A stretch of DNA of 64,000 bases, from the NCBI RefSeq assembly GCF_028622115.1, contig NZ_CP097263.1:6572001-6636000 (forward strand), in the 5' to 3' direction. A model generated the notes under the pieces. That model saw only the letters and a program-made list of their open reading frames with translations. It was not told the DNA's origin and made no database searches. The position numbers and the translations under genes are program-made. Below, one piece after another: positions 16,860 to 26,496 of this stretch (position 1 is its first letter; each line of letters begins with the position of its first letter). The DNA is from Kutzneria chonburiensis (GTDB lineage Bacteria > Actinomycetota > Actinomycetes > Mycobacteriales > Pseudonocardiaceae).

Positions 16860-17051
16860 ATGGCAATGGAGCCCACACCGACGACGACGAGGAACACCTG
16901 GAACGACACGCTGGCGGGCTACCGCCGGCACGCCGCCGAGGTGCTCACCACGCACCAGTGCACGGACGCCAGCTGCGCGGTCTGCGGCCAGCAATGGCCC
17001 TGCACGGCCGCCTGCGCGGCGGAGTTCGTGCTGGAGCTCCGAGACATGTGA
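16860..17051 (+). CDS. Small cysteine-rich (possible zinc-binding) protein
   Basis: A 63-aa protein, first half Thr-rich (MAMEPTPTTTRNTWNDTLAGYRR is its start region in two parts), second half with five Cys and one His: TTHQCTDASCAVCGQQWPC then TAACAAEF. The CxxxxCxxC...C arrangement, and the sentence-like CAVCGQQWPCTAA seen in many actinobacterial small proteins, suggest one structural zinc. GGGAGG lies 5 nt before the ATG. A long hairpin overlaps its stop codon. Function unknown. Confidence 0.72.
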   Translation: MAMEPTPTTTRNTWNDTLAGYRRHAAEVLTTHQCTDASCAVCGQQWPCTAACAAEFVLELRDM

Positions 17052-17092
17052 AGGGACCCTTCCTGACGTTGGACGTCAGGAAGGGTCCCTTC
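17050..17092. terminator. Long hairpin repeat, copy 1 (bidirectional terminator candidate)
   Basis: A 20-bp perfect stem (GAAGGGACCCTTCCTGACGT and its complement) with a 3-nt loop lies between the end of the small gene at 16860 and the end of purH, so it can stop transcription from both sides. A second copy lies at 21136 with a matching compensatory change. Confidence 0.75.
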
Positions 17093-17105
17093 CAAGCACC
17101 ATGCC

Positions 17106-18680
17106 TCAGTGCGCGAAGTGGCGCGTGCCCGTGAGGTAGAGGGAGATGCCGGCGGCTTCGGCGGCGGCGATGACCTCGGCGTCACGGACGGAGCCGCCGG
17201 GCTGGACGACGGCCTTCACACCGGCGTCGAGCAGCACCTGGAGGCCGTCCGGGAACGGGAAGAAGGCATCGGACGCGGCCACGGAGCCCTTGGCGCGGTC
17301 ACCGGCCCGGGCGACGGCCAGGCGGGCGGCGTCGACGCGGTTGACCTGGCCCATGCCGGCACCGACGGTGGCACCGGCGTGGGCGAGCAGGATGGCGTTG
17401 GACTTCACGGCCCGGCACGCCCGCCACGCGAAGTGCAGGTCGGCCAGCACGTCCTCGGCCACGGCGGGACCGGTGGCCAGGGTCCACTTGGCCGGGTCGT
17501 CGCCGTCCGCCTCGATGGTGTCGACGGTCTGCATGAGCAGCCCGCCGGACACGGCCCGGAACTCGGCGCCGCCGCGCACCGGCGGCTGAGCGACCAGAAT
17601 CCGGACATTCTTCTTGCGGGCCAACACGTCCACCGCACCGTCCGCATAGGACGGCGCGACGATGACCTCGGTGAAGATCTCCGCGACCTGCTCGGCCATC
17701 TCCACGGTGACCTCGCGGTTGGCCGCGATCACGCCGCCGAAGGCGCTGACCGGGTCGCAGGCGTGGGCCTTGCGGTGGGCGTCGGCGATGTCCTCGGCCA
17801 CGGCGATGCCACACGGGTTGGCGTGCTTGATGATCGCCACGCACGCGGCGGTGTGGTCATGGGCGGCGCGCCACGCGGCGTCGGCGTCCACGTAGTTGTT
17901 GTACGACATCTCCTTGCCGTGCAACTGCTCCGCCGTGGCCAGCCCGCCCCGCCCGTGGCTGGAGACGTACAGCGCGGCCTTCTGGTGCGGGTTCTCGCCG
18001 TACCGCAGCACGTTGGACCGGTCCCAGGTGGCGCCGACCCAGCCCGGGAAGCCCGAGCCTTCATCGTCGGGGGCGAGCACGCTGCCCATCCAGGACGCCA
18101 CGGCGACGTCGTAGGAGGCGGTGTGCCGGTACGCGGCGGCGGCCAGCCGCTGCCGGTCGGCCAGCGTGAAGCCGCCGGCCTTGACGTTGTCCAGCACCCA
18201 CTCGTAGCGGGCAGGGTCGACCACGACGGCGACGCTGGGGTGGTTCTTGGCCGCGGCCCGCACCATGGCCGGCCCGCCGATGTCGATCTGCTCGACGCAC
18301 TCGTCCGGGCTCGCGCCGGAGGCCACGGTCTGGGTGAACGGGTACAGGTTCACCACGAGCAGGTCGAACGCGGCGATGCCGAGCTCGTCGAGCTGCCGCA
18401 GGTGGTCCGGCTTGCGGGTGTCGGCCAGCAGGCCGGCGTGCACGCTCGGGTGCAGCGTCTTGACCCGGCCCTCCAGCGACTCGGGGAAACCGGTCACCTG
18501 CTCGACCGGCACCACCGGCACGCCCGCGTCGGCGATCGCCTTGGCGGTGCCGCCGGTGGACACGATCTCCACCCCGGCCTCGTGCAACCCGGTGGCCAGC
18601 TCCAGCAGTCCGGCCTTGTCCGAAACGCCGATCAGCGCGCGGCGCACGGGACGGCGCTGCGCGGTTCCTGCCTCGGTCAC
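17106..18680 (-). CDS. purH: Bifunctional AICAR transformylase / IMP cyclohydrolase
   Basis: A 524-aa cytoplasmic enzyme for the last two steps of purine synthesis: formyl transfer to AICAR, then ring closure to IMP. The N-terminal MGS-like domain ([51 protein letters not shown]) is the cyclohydrolase. The C-terminal domain carries transformylase motifs ([55 protein letters not shown]). Length is normal. Its GTG start overlaps the purN stop by 4 nt. Confidence 0.98.
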   Translation of the reverse strand: MTEAGTAQRRPVRRALIGVSDKAGLLELATGLHEAGVEIVSTGGTAKAIADAGVPVVPVEQVTGFPESLEGRVKTLHPSVHAGLLADTRKPDHLRQLDELGIAAFDLLVVNLYPFTQTVASGASPDECVEQIDIGGPAMVRAAAKNHPSVAVVVDPARYEWVLDNVKAGGFTLADRQRLAAAAYRHTASYDVAVASWMGSVLAPDDEGSGFPGWVGATWDRSNVLRYGENPHQKAALYVSSHGRGGLATAEQLHGKEMSYNNYVDADAAWRAAHDHTAACVAIIKHANPCGIAVAEDIADAHRKAHACDPVSAFGGVIAANREVTVEMAEQVAEIFTEVIVAPSYADGAVDVLARKKNVRILVAQPPVRGGAEFRAVSGGLLMQTVDTIEADGDDPAKWTLATGPAVAEDVLADLHFAWRACRAVKSNAILLAHAGATVGAGMGQVNRVDAARLAVARAGDRAKGSVAASDAFFPFPDGLQVLLDAGVKAVVQPGGSVRDAEVIAAAEAAGISLYLTGTRHFAH

Positions 18681-19294
18681 GGGATGCTCACCTTTCGTCC
18701 GTCAAGGGTCCAGCCCTCACGGGCCAGTCGGGCGACCACGTCGACCAGCAGTCGCCGCTCCACCTTCTTGATGCGTTCGTGCAACGTGGCCTCGTCGTCG
18801 CCGGGTTCGACCGGCACGGCCTCCTGGGCCACCACCGGCCCGGTGTCCACGCCGTTGTCCACCAGGAACACCGTGCAGCCGGTGACCCGCACGCCGTAGG
18901 CCAGCGCGTCGCGCACGGCGTGCGCGCCGGGGAAGGCCGGGGACAGGGCCGGGTGCGAGTTGATGATGCGGTCGCCGAAGCGGCCCATGAACTCCTCGCC
19001 GAACAGCTTCATGAAGCCGGCGGTCACCAGCAGGTCCGGCTTCAGCGTGCCGACCAGGTCGGCCACCGCCCGGTCCCAGGTCGGCCGGTCCGGGAAGTCG
19101 CGCAGTTTCAGGACATGCGTGGGCACGCCGGCACGCTCGGCGCGGGCCAGCCCCTCGATGCCGACCCGGTCGGCGACGACGGCCACGATGTCCGCCGGGT
19201 AGTCGTCGGTCGCGGCGGCGTCCAGCAGGGCCTGCAACAGGGTGCCGGAACCGGAGACGAACACGACGACGCGGGCGCGATGCAGAGTGCTCAG
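18677..19294 (-). CDS. purN: Phosphoribosylglycinamide formyltransferase, probable CTG start
   Basis: About 205 aa; formylates GAR using 10-formyl-THF. [20 protein letters not shown] is the substrate-binding N-terminal loop, [21 protein letters not shown] holds the catalytic N-x-H...HP region, and [21 protein letters not shown] is the conserved Asp loop. A start at GTG 19264 would delete the first strand; no upstream ATG, GTG or TTG exists in frame, but CTG at 19292-19294 sits 6 nt after AGGAGAAG and gives [13 protein letters not shown], so CTG is the best start. Overlaps purH by 4 nt. Confidence 0.93.
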   Translation of the reverse strand: MSTLHRARVVVFVSGSGTLLQALLDAAATDDYPADIVAVVADRVGIEGLARAERAGVPTHVLKLRDFPDRPTWDRAVADLVGTLKPDLLVTAGFMKLFGEEFMGRFGDRIINSHPALSPAFPGAHAVRDALAYGVRVTGCTVFLVDNGVDTGPVVAQEAVPVEPGDDEATLHERIKKVERRLLVDVVARLAREGWTLDGRKVSIP

Positions 19295-19371
19295 GGTCTT
19301 CTCCTGGCGAGCCGGGTCACGGTCGAGGCCAGCGTAAGTGGTCGGGTTCGCGGGCTCACGCCCAGGTCCGG

Positions 19372-21012
19372 CTACTTGTGGTCGGGCTGCGCCGTCGAGT
19401 GATCCTCATCGCCGTCGGCCTCGTCGCTCTTGTTCCCGGCCGCGTCCTCGGCGGCCAGCTCGGCGTCGGCCTCGGCCTCCAGCTCGGCCACGATGTCGTC
19501 CTCGAACTCGGTCTCCTCGAGGTCCTCGTCGAGCTCCTCGTAGTCCTCGTCATCGGCCAGGTCCTCGTCGTCGACCTCGCCGGGGTCGTACTCGTAGCTC
19601 TCGGCCTCGTCGTCGAGGTCGTCGTCGTAGTCGTCTTCGACGTCGTCGAGTTCGTCGGCTTCGAGTTCCTCGTCGGCGACCGCGTCTTCCGAATCGGTTT
19701 CGGGTTCGGTGTCGGCGCCGGTCTCGGTGCTGGCCTCGGGATCGGTCTCAGGTTCGGTCTCAGGTTCCGGCACGAGTTCTGGCTCGGGTTGCTGGCTCGG
19801 TGAGCCGGTCACGGGTACCGGACGCACATTCCGCGCCGGTTTCGGGCCCGCGAGCATGGCCACCAGCCCGGCCGGGATCAGCACCCAGCCCAACGCCACC
19901 GCGCCGACCAGGCCGGCCGGCACCGTGACCGGGCTGAACGCACCGCCGCCGAGCCGTCCGCCGGTCAGCGCCGCCAGCAGGAACGCCGTCGCACCGACCA
20001 CAGCCGCCGCGACGGCGACACCGCGCAGCCGGCCCAGTGGGCGTGGCGCGATCCGGCGGCAGGCCCAGCCCAGGAACACTCCCACCACCAGCGGCGCGAT
20101 CATCAGGCCGAGCAGCATGCGGCTCTGGTGCTCGGGGACCGCGGCGAACAGCGGCACCGCCGGCGTCTTGGTGATGGTCAGGTGCAGCGGCGTCACCGAG
20201 AACGTGCCCATGGTGAAGCCCGGGCCCATGGCAAAGGCCAGTGCGCCCACGATCGCGTTGGGCAGGTACGCCACCGTCAGCAGGAACATGCCGAACTCGC
20301 TGCCCAGCTCGGAGCCGGTCTGCTCGAACACGGCCGTCGCCGTCGTCCAGTGCGTGACCAGGCCGAAGGCCAGCACCAGCGCACCGGCCGCGGACATCGC
20401 CGCCACGCCGATCGCCCCGGCCCGCAGGCCGCGCACCACCACCGGGTCCACACGCGACAGTGCCGCGTCCAGCAGGCAGCAGCGCCGCACCACGCCGATC
20501 GTCGCCGCCAGCGCCGACACCGCGCCGCAGCCGAAGAACGCCGCCGGCGGGCTCACCGTCAGCGGTCCGCCGCGCAGCACCAGCGCGATCGTCATGCCCA
20601 CGATGGCGTGCGCACCGGCGATCGGGAACACCACCAGCCGCGCCTGCGACGGCTCGTGCAGGTGCAGCCGCCCCGCCGCGCGTGACGCCGAGCGGGCGAC
20701 AAGCAGCATCAGCAGCGCCGTCGGCAGCAGCGGCAGCACCGCGAACGAGTGCGTGCCCAGTCCCAGCGGCACGTGGTGCGCCGCCAGCCAGCCCGGGATC
20801 GCCGCGAGCAGCACGCCGGACACCGTGAGCTGGATGTTGGACGCCGTGGCCACCACCACCGCGAGCACCGTCGCGACCACCGCGTAGCCGCCGACGATCG
20901 GGGCGAACGCCGCGTAGGCCAGCACGCGCACCCGCGCCTGACGGGACCGCGCCGGACGCCGTGCGGGCGTCACGGGCCGGCGTTGCGTGGACTGAAGAAC
21001 CGGCACGGTCAC
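19372..21012 (-). CDS. DUF6350/PerM-like multipass membrane protein with acidic tail
   Basis: About 546 aa. Roughly residues 20-400 hold some ten hydrophobic helices (VRVLAYAAFAPIVGGYAVVA, ALLMLLVARSASRAAG, IVGMTIALVLRGG, FLLAALTGGRLGGG and others). From about 405 the protein is an extremely acidic low-complexity tail of Glu/Asp/Pro (PEPELVPEPETEPETDPEA onward, ending DEDHSTAQPDHK). The position next to purN and a DUF5336 gene matches M. tuberculosis PerM (Rv0955), linked there to cell division under stress. GTG 21012 is chosen as start; the upstream frame reads through a hairpin repeat. A second GTG at 21006 is equally possible. Confidence 0.8.
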   Translation of the reverse strand: MTVPVLQSTQRRPVTPARRPARSRQARVRVLAYAAFAPIVGGYAVVATVLAVVVATASNIQLTVSGVLLAAIPGWLAAHHVPLGLGTHSFAVLPLLPTALLMLLVARSASRAAGRLHLHEPSQARLVVFPIAGAHAIVGMTIALVLRGGPLTVSPPAAFFGCGAVSALAATIGVVRRCCLLDAALSRVDPVVVRGLRAGAIGVAAMSAAGALVLAFGLVTHWTTATAVFEQTGSELGSEFGMFLLTVAYLPNAIVGALAFAMGPGFTMGTFSVTPLHLTITKTPAVPLFAAVPEHQSRMLLGLMIAPLVVGVFLGWACRRIAPRPLGRLRGVAVAAAVVGATAFLLAALTGGRLGGGAFSPVTVPAGLVGAVALGWVLIPAGLVAMLAGPKPARNVRPVPVTGSPSQQPEPELVPEPETEPETDPEASTETGADTEPETDSEDAVADEELEADELDDVEDDYDDDLDDEAESYEYDPGEVDDEDLADDEDYEELDEDLEETEFEDDIVAELEAEADAELAAEDAAGNKSDEADGDEDHSTAQPDHK

Positions 21013-21135
21013 ACTGTGGCAGACCTGCTGAGCAGCCCCCGCGACCGCCACGCAGTATCTTTGGCGCCGCCTCCGGCGTCGCGGCTCGGCGCTGTGCTTA
21101 TGCCGGCGGGGCCGAGCGGGGGGCCTGGATGCAGT

Positions 21136-21178
21136 GAAGGGGCCCTTCCTGACGTTCAACGTCAGGAAGGGCCCCTTC
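21136..21178. terminator. Long hairpin repeat, copy 2
   Basis: A 21-bp perfect stem beginning GAAGGGGCCCTTCCTGACGT, one loop base, then the complement. It follows the DUF5336 gene by 56 nt on its downstream side, so it probably terminates it. It is the same element as 17050-17092 apart from one paired change in the stem and the loop bases. Confidence 0.72.
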
Positions 21179-21234
21179 CAAGCGTGGGGGTCAGCCCTGC
21201 GGCGGAGCCGCGAACAGCGGGTGGGCGGTGGGAG

Positions 21235-21996
21235 TTAACTCTGCGGCGGGGCGGTGAAGCCGCTGGGCGGCGTGCCCGGCTGCTGCTGACCTGGCTGGCC
21301 GGGCTGCTGGGGCGGGGCCGGCTGGCTGAACTGGCCGGGGTGGGACATGAACTGGGTCGGCTGCGGGGCCGGGGCCTGCTGCTGCGGCGCGCCGAACTGG
21401 CCGCCGGGCTGCTGAGGCTGCTGCTGGCCCGGCTGCTGCTGGGGCTGCGGCACGACCTGGGTGGCCTGGCCGAAGCCGGGCTGGGCGAACGGACCGCCGG
21501 GCTGACCGGGCTGGGGCTGCGGGAAGCCGCCGGTCTGCGGGCTCCACTGCCCGGGCTGCGGCTGCTGGAACGGCTTGGGCGCGGGGGCGGTGATGATGCC
21601 GGCCTCGACCAGGTAGCCGCCGACGGCCGCGGCGGCGGTCAGCACGCCGAGGATGAGCAACAGGTACGCGCCGAACGCCGTGAGGCTGGCGGTGAACACG
21701 GTGAACAGCAGCGGCAGCGTGACCGCCACGGCGACGAGGCCGGGCAGGATGCCGGGCTTGGCCGGCTTGCCGGGCAGCAGCACCTGGGCCGACAGGCCAC
21801 CGGCGAGCAGGTAGAGCGCGGGGATCCAGCCGTAGCCGATCGCGTAGGCGGACGCCGCCGGGGCGAACGAGAAGAAGCCGGCCACCAGGACAAGCACGGA
21901 CAGTCCCGCGGCGGCCATGTGCAGGAGCTTGTCCAGCTCCTGGGTCGCCGCCGGCCTGGCCGGGGTCGGTGCCGGACCACCGGATGGGAAGGTCAT
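21235..21996 (-). CDS. DUF5336 membrane protein with Gln/Pro-rich tail
   Basis: A 253-aa protein. Four hydrophobic helices fill about residues 22-145 (LLHMAAAGLSVLVLVAGFF, GWIPALYLLAGGLSAQVLL, LVAVAVTLPLLFTVF, LILGVLTAAAAVGGYLVEAG). The rest is a Gln/Pro/Gly-rich cytoplasmic or external tail (FPQPQPGQPGGPFAQPGFG and similar). This is the layout of the mycobacterial 34-kDa antigenic protein homologue Rv0954, also next to perM. GAGGAG precedes ATG 21996. Function unknown; the locus suggests a cell-envelope or division role. Confidence 0.82.
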   Translation of the reverse strand: MTFPSGGPAPTPARPAATQELDKLLHMAAAGLSVLVLVAGFFSFAPAASAYAIGYGWIPALYLLAGGLSAQVLLPGKPAKPGILPGLVAVAVTLPLLFTVFTASLTAFGAYLLLILGVLTAAAAVGGYLVEAGIITAPAPKPFQQPQPGQWSPQTGGFPQPQPGQPGGPFAQPGFGQATQVVPQPQQQPGQQQPQQPGGQFGAPQQQAPAPQPTQFMSHPGQFSQPAPPQQPGQPGQQQPGTPPSGFTAPPQS

Positions 21997-22214
21997 GGTT
22001 GTGCTCTCCTCGGGTCTGGACAGCGCGTCGGTGAAAACGCTATCGGATTCACTCGGTAGGACGTACGCCACCCACCGTGGGTTCTCCAGGACGGCTGAGA
22101 ACACACTGTGGAAAAAGGCCCCGGGAACAGCGGGGGGCTGAGCCGGGCGCACCGGGAAACCCGCGAACGGACGGGAGTGCCCCGAACACGGTCGGCTCAA
22201 ACCAGGAAACGCGC

Positions 22215-22251
22215 AAAAAAACGGGGCGGCCCGCACGAAGCGGACCGCCCC
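22215..22251 (-). terminator. Intrinsic terminator of sucCD
   Basis: On the minus strand a GC-rich stem (GGGGCGGTCCGC with one mismatch to its partner, 5-nt loop) is followed by TTTTTTT, 14 nt after the sucD stop. This is a textbook intrinsic terminator. Confidence 0.93.
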
Positions 22252-22265
22252 ACGAAACCAAGGCC

Positions 22266-23153
22266 TCAGAGCGCGGCGATGATGTCCCGCATCAGCTGGG
22301 CGGTCTCGGACGGCGTCTTGCCGACCTTGACGCCGGCGGCCTCGAGGGCCTCCTTCTTGGCCGCCGCGGTGCCGGCCGAGCCGGACACGATCGCGCCGGC
22401 GTGGCCCATGGTCTTGCCCTCGGGCGCGGTGAAGCCGGCCACGTAGCCGACGACCGGCTTGGTGACGTTGGCCTTGATGTAGGCCGCGGCTCGCTCCTCG
22501 GCGTCGCCGCCGATCTCGCCGATCATCACGATCGCCGCGGTCTCGGGGTCGTTCTGGAACGCCTCGAGCGCGTCGATGTGGGTGGTGCCGATGACCGGGT
22601 CGCCGCCGATGCCGATGGCGCTGGAGAAGCCGAACTCCCGCAGCTCGTACATCATCTGGTAGGTCAGGGTGCCGGACTTGGACACCAGACCGATCTTGCC
22701 GGGGCCGGCGATGTCGGCCGGGATGATGCCGGCGTTGGACTTGCCGGGGCTGATGATGCCGGGGCAGTTCGGGCCGATGATCCGGGTCTTGTTGCCGGTG
22801 GCCACGGCGTGCGCCCAGAACACGGCGGTGTCGTGCACCGGGATGCCCTCGGTGATCACGACGGCCAGGCCGATCTGCGCGTCGATGGCCTCGATCACGG
22901 CGGCCTTGGTGAAGGCCGGCGGCACGAAGACCACGGTGACGTCGGCGCCGGTGGCCTCGATGGCCTCGGCGACCGTGCCGAAGACCGGCACGACCTGGCC
23001 GTCGAAGTCAACCTTCTCGCCGGCCTTGCGCGGGTTCACGCCGCCGACGATGTTGGTGCCCGAGGCCAGCATGCGCCTGGTGTGCTTCATGCCCTCGGAG
23101 CCGGTCATGCCCTGGACGATGACCTTGCTGTCCGCGGTGAGGAAGATAGCCAT
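22266..23153 (-). CDS. sucD: Succinyl-CoA ligase (ADP-forming) alpha subunit
   Basis: A 295-aa TCA-cycle enzyme subunit, pairing with SucC to convert succinyl-CoA to succinate with nucleotide formation. Starts [23 protein letters not shown] (CoA-binding Rossmann domain); [20 protein letters not shown] and [21 protein letters not shown] contain the phosphohistidine loop (His in GHAGAI). Begins 3 nt after the sucC stop, so the two are translationally linked. Confidence 0.98.
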   Translation of the reverse strand: MAIFLTADSKVIVQGMTGSEGMKHTRRMLASGTNIVGGVNPRKAGEKVDFDGQVVPVFGTVAEAIEATGADVTVVFVPPAFTKAAVIEAIDAQIGLAVVITEGIPVHDTAVFWAHAVATGNKTRIIGPNCPGIISPGKSNAGIIPADIAGPGKIGLVSKSGTLTYQMMYELREFGFSSAIGIGGDPVIGTTHIDALEAFQNDPETAAIVMIGEIGGDAEERAAAYIKANVTKPVVGYVAGFTAPEGKTMGHAGAIVSGSAGTAAAKKEALEAAGVKVGKTPSETAQLMRDIIAAL

Positions 23154-23156
23154 CGG

Positions 23157-24326
23157 TCACACCCCCGCAGCCGCGAGCTCGGCGGCCTTGTCAGCCGCGT
23201 TGTCCATCGTGTCCACCACGGTCACCAGCGGGTGGTTCGCCTCGGCGAGGATGCGGCGACCCTCGTCGACGTTGTTGCCGTCCAGCCGGACGACCAGCGG
23301 CTTGCTGGCCTCGTCGCCGAGGATCTCCAGCGCCTTGACGATGCCGTTGGCCACCGCGTCGCACGCGGTGATGCCGCCGAACACGTTCACGAAGACCGAC
23401 CGCACGTCCGGGTCGCCCAGGATGATCTCCAGGCCGTTGGCCATCACCTCGGCCGAGGCGCCGCCGCCGATGTCCAGGAAGTTGGCCGGCTTGACGCCCT
23501 TGTGCTTCTCGCCCGCGTAGGCGACGACGTCCAGCGTGGACATGACCAGGCCGGCGCCGTTGCCGATGATGCCGACCTGCCCGTCCAGCTTCACGTAGTT
23601 GAGGTGCTTGGCCTTGGCCTTGGCCTCCAGCGGGTCCTCGGCCTCGTGGTCGACCAGCTCGGCGTGGGTGCCGTGGCGGAAGCCCGCGTTCTCGTCCAGC
23701 GTGACCTTGCCGTCGAGCGCGACGATCTTGCCCTCGGGGTCGCGGACCAGCGGGTTGACCTCGACGAGGGTGGCGTCCTCGCTGACGAAGGTCTCCCACA
23801 GCTTCACCAGCACGTCGGCCACCTGGTCGGCGACCTCGGCCGGGAACTTGCCGGCGGCGACGATCTCGTCGGCCTTGGCCTTGTCCACGCCCTTGATGGC
23901 GTCGACCGGGATCTTGGCCAGGGCCTCGGGGCGCTCGACGGCCAGCTGCTCGATCTCCATGCCGCCCTCGGCCGAGGCCATCGCCAGGAAGGTGCGGTTG
24001 GCCCGGTCGAGCAGGAAGGAGACGTAGTACTCCTCGGCGATGTCCGAGGCGGGCGTCACCAGCACCTTGCGGGTGATGTGGCCCTTGATGTCGAGGCCGA
24101 GAATGGCCTCGGCCTTGGCCTGCGCGTCGTCGGCGTTGTCGGCCAGCTTGACGCCGCCGGCCTTGCCGCGGCCGCCGGTCTTGACCTGCGCCTTGACGAC
24201 GACGGTCTGGCCGAGCTGCTCCGCGATGGCGCGGGCTTCAGCGGGGGTGGCGGCCACGGAGCCCGGCAGCACCGGTACTCCGTGGGCGGCGAAGAGGTCC
24301 TTCGCCTGGTACTCGTACAGGTCCAC
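23157..24326 (-). CDS. sucC: Succinyl-CoA ligase (ADP-forming) beta subunit
   Basis: A 389-aa subunit. The N-terminal ATP-grasp domain starts [19 protein letters not shown] and has [24 protein letters not shown] supplies metal ligands; the C-terminal domain has [18 protein letters not shown] and [18 protein letters not shown], the SucD-contacting loop. Standard length. First gene of sucC-sucD; a pair of 18-bp direct repeats lies about 135 nt upstream and may be a regulator site. Confidence 0.98.
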   Translation of the reverse strand: MDLYEYQAKDLFAAHGVPVLPGSVAATPAEARAIAEQLGQTVVVKAQVKTGGRGKAGGVKLADNADDAQAKAEAILGLDIKGHITRKVLVTPASDIAEEYYVSFLLDRANRTFLAMASAEGGMEIEQLAVERPEALAKIPVDAIKGVDKAKADEIVAAGKFPAEVADQVADVLVKLWETFVSEDATLVEVNPLVRDPEGKIVALDGKVTLDENAGFRHGTHAELVDHEAEDPLEAKAKAKHLNYVKLDGQVGIIGNGAGLVMSTLDVVAYAGEKHKGVKPANFLDIGGGASAEVMANGLEIILGDPDVRSVFVNVFGGITACDAVANGIVKALEILGDEASKPLVVRLDGNNVDEGRRILAEANHPLVTVVDTMDNAADKAAELAAAGV

Positions 24327-24461
24327 TCGGGTCTCCTGCGACGTCGGTGTCGGACGTGGCCGCGCGCTAGGTCAATGGGGCTGGTAACACCCGAGAAAAC
24401 CACTGGACAACGGCCTCGCCCGACCCTATCGGCCTGCGGAACCAGCCGCGCACGCGGGAGC

Positions 24462-24499
24462 GGTGAGGTCGCTTACAGCCACCGTGAGGTCAGTCACTG
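24462..24499. promoter_or_regulatory. Direct repeats upstream of sucC
   Basis: GGTGAGGTCGCTTACAG and CGTGAGGTCAGTCACTG recur with a 21-nt period, i.e. two helical turns on the same DNA face. Located 136-173 nt before the sucC start, they could bind a dimeric carbon-metabolism regulator. The protein is unknown. Confidence 0.4.
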
Positions 24500-24559
24500 T
24501 GCTTGTTGCCGCGCGTTCCGCGCGGGGCTCGGCCGCTCTGATCCGGTGCCTTCGCTTGC

Positions 24560-24622
24560 CGGATTTAGCCCGCCGCATCGGCTCGGGCGGCGGGCGCGTC
24601 AGGTGGCGGCGGGCGAAATCCG
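24560..24622 (-). terminator. Long imperfect hairpin after the 573-aa membrane protein gene
   Basis: A 17-nt arm (CGGATTTAGCCCGCCGC) pairs with 24606-24622 with one mismatch, around a 29-nt GC-rich loop that can fold itself. It lies 43 nt beyond the stop of the membrane protein gene. The rest of the 338-nt gap (24327-24664) holds the sucC promoter region and no gene that I can see. Confidence 0.55.
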
Positions 24623-24664
24623 CCAACCACTCCAGGCACCGGCGCGGCCTCGCGACTCCCGTGT

Positions 24665-26386
24665 TCAGCCTGTCGAATCGCCCTTTTTGGACAGCGCCAG
24701 GACGCCGCCGGCCACCAGAACCACGGCGCAGGCCACGGCCAGCCAGGTGCCGAGCGACGGGACCGAACCGACGACGCGGCCGCCGGTGAAGACGAACTCC
24801 AGGGCCCGCACGACAGCCACGAGGGCCGCACCGAACAGCAGGGCAGCGCCGCGAACCGGCCGGGAGCGGGCCGCCAGCGCGGCGGCGACGATCACGGCGA
24901 GCAGGGCGACGACCGAGCCGACCGAGGCGATACGGAACGTCCACAGGCCGGCGGACTCGTAGTCGGGACCGGTGACGGCCGGGAAGCCGAAGGCCCCGAC
25001 GGCCAACAGCGCCGCCAGGCCGGCGACCCAGCCGAGCACGGGCCGGGCCGCCAGCTCGGACAGGTCGACGTCCTCACGCTCCAGGGCGCCGGCCAGCGTC
25101 GCGATGACCACGGCGACCAGGGCCAGCAACACGGCCAGCGCGCCGAACCACACGCCGGCACCGGGAGTGGCCTTGCTGGTGATCACGCCGGTCGCCGACA
25201 ACACGGCGTCGAAGCCGCTGGCCACGGCCAGCGGGATGCCGGCGCAGGCGACCGTGAACGCCGGCCGCACCAGGGCGGCCCAAGCCGGGACCAGCAGACC
25301 GATGGCCAGCAGACCGACCAGGATGCTGGCCGGCGTAAGCAGCCTGATCGCGTAGTTCTCGGGAACCGCGGCCCCGTCGGGCAGGGACAGCAGCGGCAGC
25401 GCCACGGCGATCAGCCCGGCCACGGCCGCGACCAGGCCCACGATGCCGGCCCCGAGGTGCAGGTTGCCCCGACCGGGCAGGTCGATGTCCCGGTCGAGGG
25501 ACTGCTCGCGCCGCCCGACCGAGACGAAGGCGAACGGCACCAGCAGCGCGATGCCGGCCAGGGCCAGCCATGGCCCGATGGTCGGATGCAGCTCGTCGAC
25601 GACGTAACCGGCCACGGCCGGCGGCAGTGCGACGGCCAGCGCCGCCAGCCCGATGCCGGCGATGCCACCGCGGACGGTGTCGGCGTCGCCGGAGGTCGTC
25701 GCGACGGCGGCGGCCACGGGCATCACCAAAGCCACCAGCAGACCGCCGACCAGGGCCAGCACCGGCGAGTCGAACACGCCGTCGGCCGGCAGCAACGGGT
25801 TGCTGGACGAGAAGGGGGCCATCACCAGGCCGACGGCGATCAGCAGGCCGAGGCCGGCGGCGCCGACGACGAGACCGCGGCGCGGCTCCTCGTCCTCCGA
25901 CCGACCGCGGTCACGAGCGAGCACGCCGGCCACGACCATGGCGGCAAAACCGAGGATGAGCAGCCACAACCCGATGCCCGGACCGGGCGGGACCGTGCCG
26001 TCCACGGCGACCAGGTCCGGCCGCGATACTCGGCTGGCGTCCACGGCCAGCTGCACGTCGGCGATCGCCCGCCCTGCGGACACCGCGGCGAACACCACCA
26101 GCAGCGCACTCGCACCGGCCGGCCGACGGCTGCCGACGAAGATCAACGCGCCGATCGGCGGCAGCAGGGCCAGCAGCGCGGCCAGCGGCCACGACACATA
26201 GCCCGCCGGGGCGTCGACCACGCCGATGACCAGGCCCGCGACCTGGAGGACGGCCCCGACGGAGGCGACTCCGACGGCCGGTGCCAGGCCTCGATCCAGC
26301 GGTTCGAACTCGGGTTCGGGCTCACCCGCCCGAGCGGCCCGCCGATCGGCGAGACGTGGGTGTGGGGACCTCGGCCGCTCACTCAC
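24665..26386 (-). CDS. Multipass membrane protein of unknown function
   Basis: A 573-aa protein with a short charged head (SERPRSPHPRLADRRAARAGE) and then about 14 hydrophobic helices almost without loops (VGVASVGAVLQVAGLVIGVV, YVSWPLAALLALLPPIGAL, WLLILGFAAMVVAGVLA, AALLAVGAFGFPAVTG, WLAVACAVVLVAGGVLAL). Only short acidic loops (RDRGRSEDEEPRR, REDVDLSEL) interrupt. No channel or transporter motif is visible. It lies alone upstream of sucC on the same strand and is divergent from the lipase at 26497. Confidence 0.78.
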   Translation of the reverse strand: MSERPRSPHPRLADRRAARAGEPEPEFEPLDRGLAPAVGVASVGAVLQVAGLVIGVVDAPAGYVSWPLAALLALLPPIGALIFVGSRRPAGASALLVVFAAVSAGRAIADVQLAVDASRVSRPDLVAVDGTVPPGPGIGLWLLILGFAAMVVAGVLARDRGRSEDEEPRRGLVVGAAGLGLLIAVGLVMAPFSSSNPLLPADGVFDSPVLALVGGLLVALVMPVAAAVATTSGDADTVRGGIAGIGLAALAVALPPAVAGYVVDELHPTIGPWLALAGIALLVPFAFVSVGRREQSLDRDIDLPGRGNLHLGAGIVGLVAAVAGLIAVALPLLSLPDGAAVPENYAIRLLTPASILVGLLAIGLLVPAWAALVRPAFTVACAGIPLAVASGFDAVLSATGVITSKATPGAGVWFGALAVLLALVAVVIATLAGALEREDVDLSELAARPVLGWVAGLAALLAVGAFGFPAVTGPDYESAGLWTFRIASVGSVVALLAVIVAAALAARSRPVRGAALLFGAALVAVVRALEFVFTGGRVVGSVPSLGTWLAVACAVVLVAGGVLALSKKGDSTG

Positions 26387-26452
26387 GGGGGCGACCCTAC
26401 AACGGAGGGGCGCAAGGGCACGGTGTAGCGATGAGATGACTAATCGTGAACT

Positions 26453-26462
26453 GATACGTATC
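26453..26462. promoter_or_regulatory. Palindrome in AT-rich divergent promoter region
   Basis: GATACGTATC is a perfect 10-bp palindrome inside a conspicuously AT-rich stretch (26430-26500), between the membrane-protein gene and the lipase at 26497. A promoter or operator is likely; no binding protein is evident. Confidence 0.35.
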
Positions 26463-26496
26463 GCAAAAGTTGCACAGTTAATTTACCGTCACACGT

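Noticed and set aside
19380-19800. Repeat array suspected in the Glu/Asp-rich region
   Set aside because: It is a low-complexity acidic tail coding region of the PerM-like protein with no constant repeat unit or spacers.
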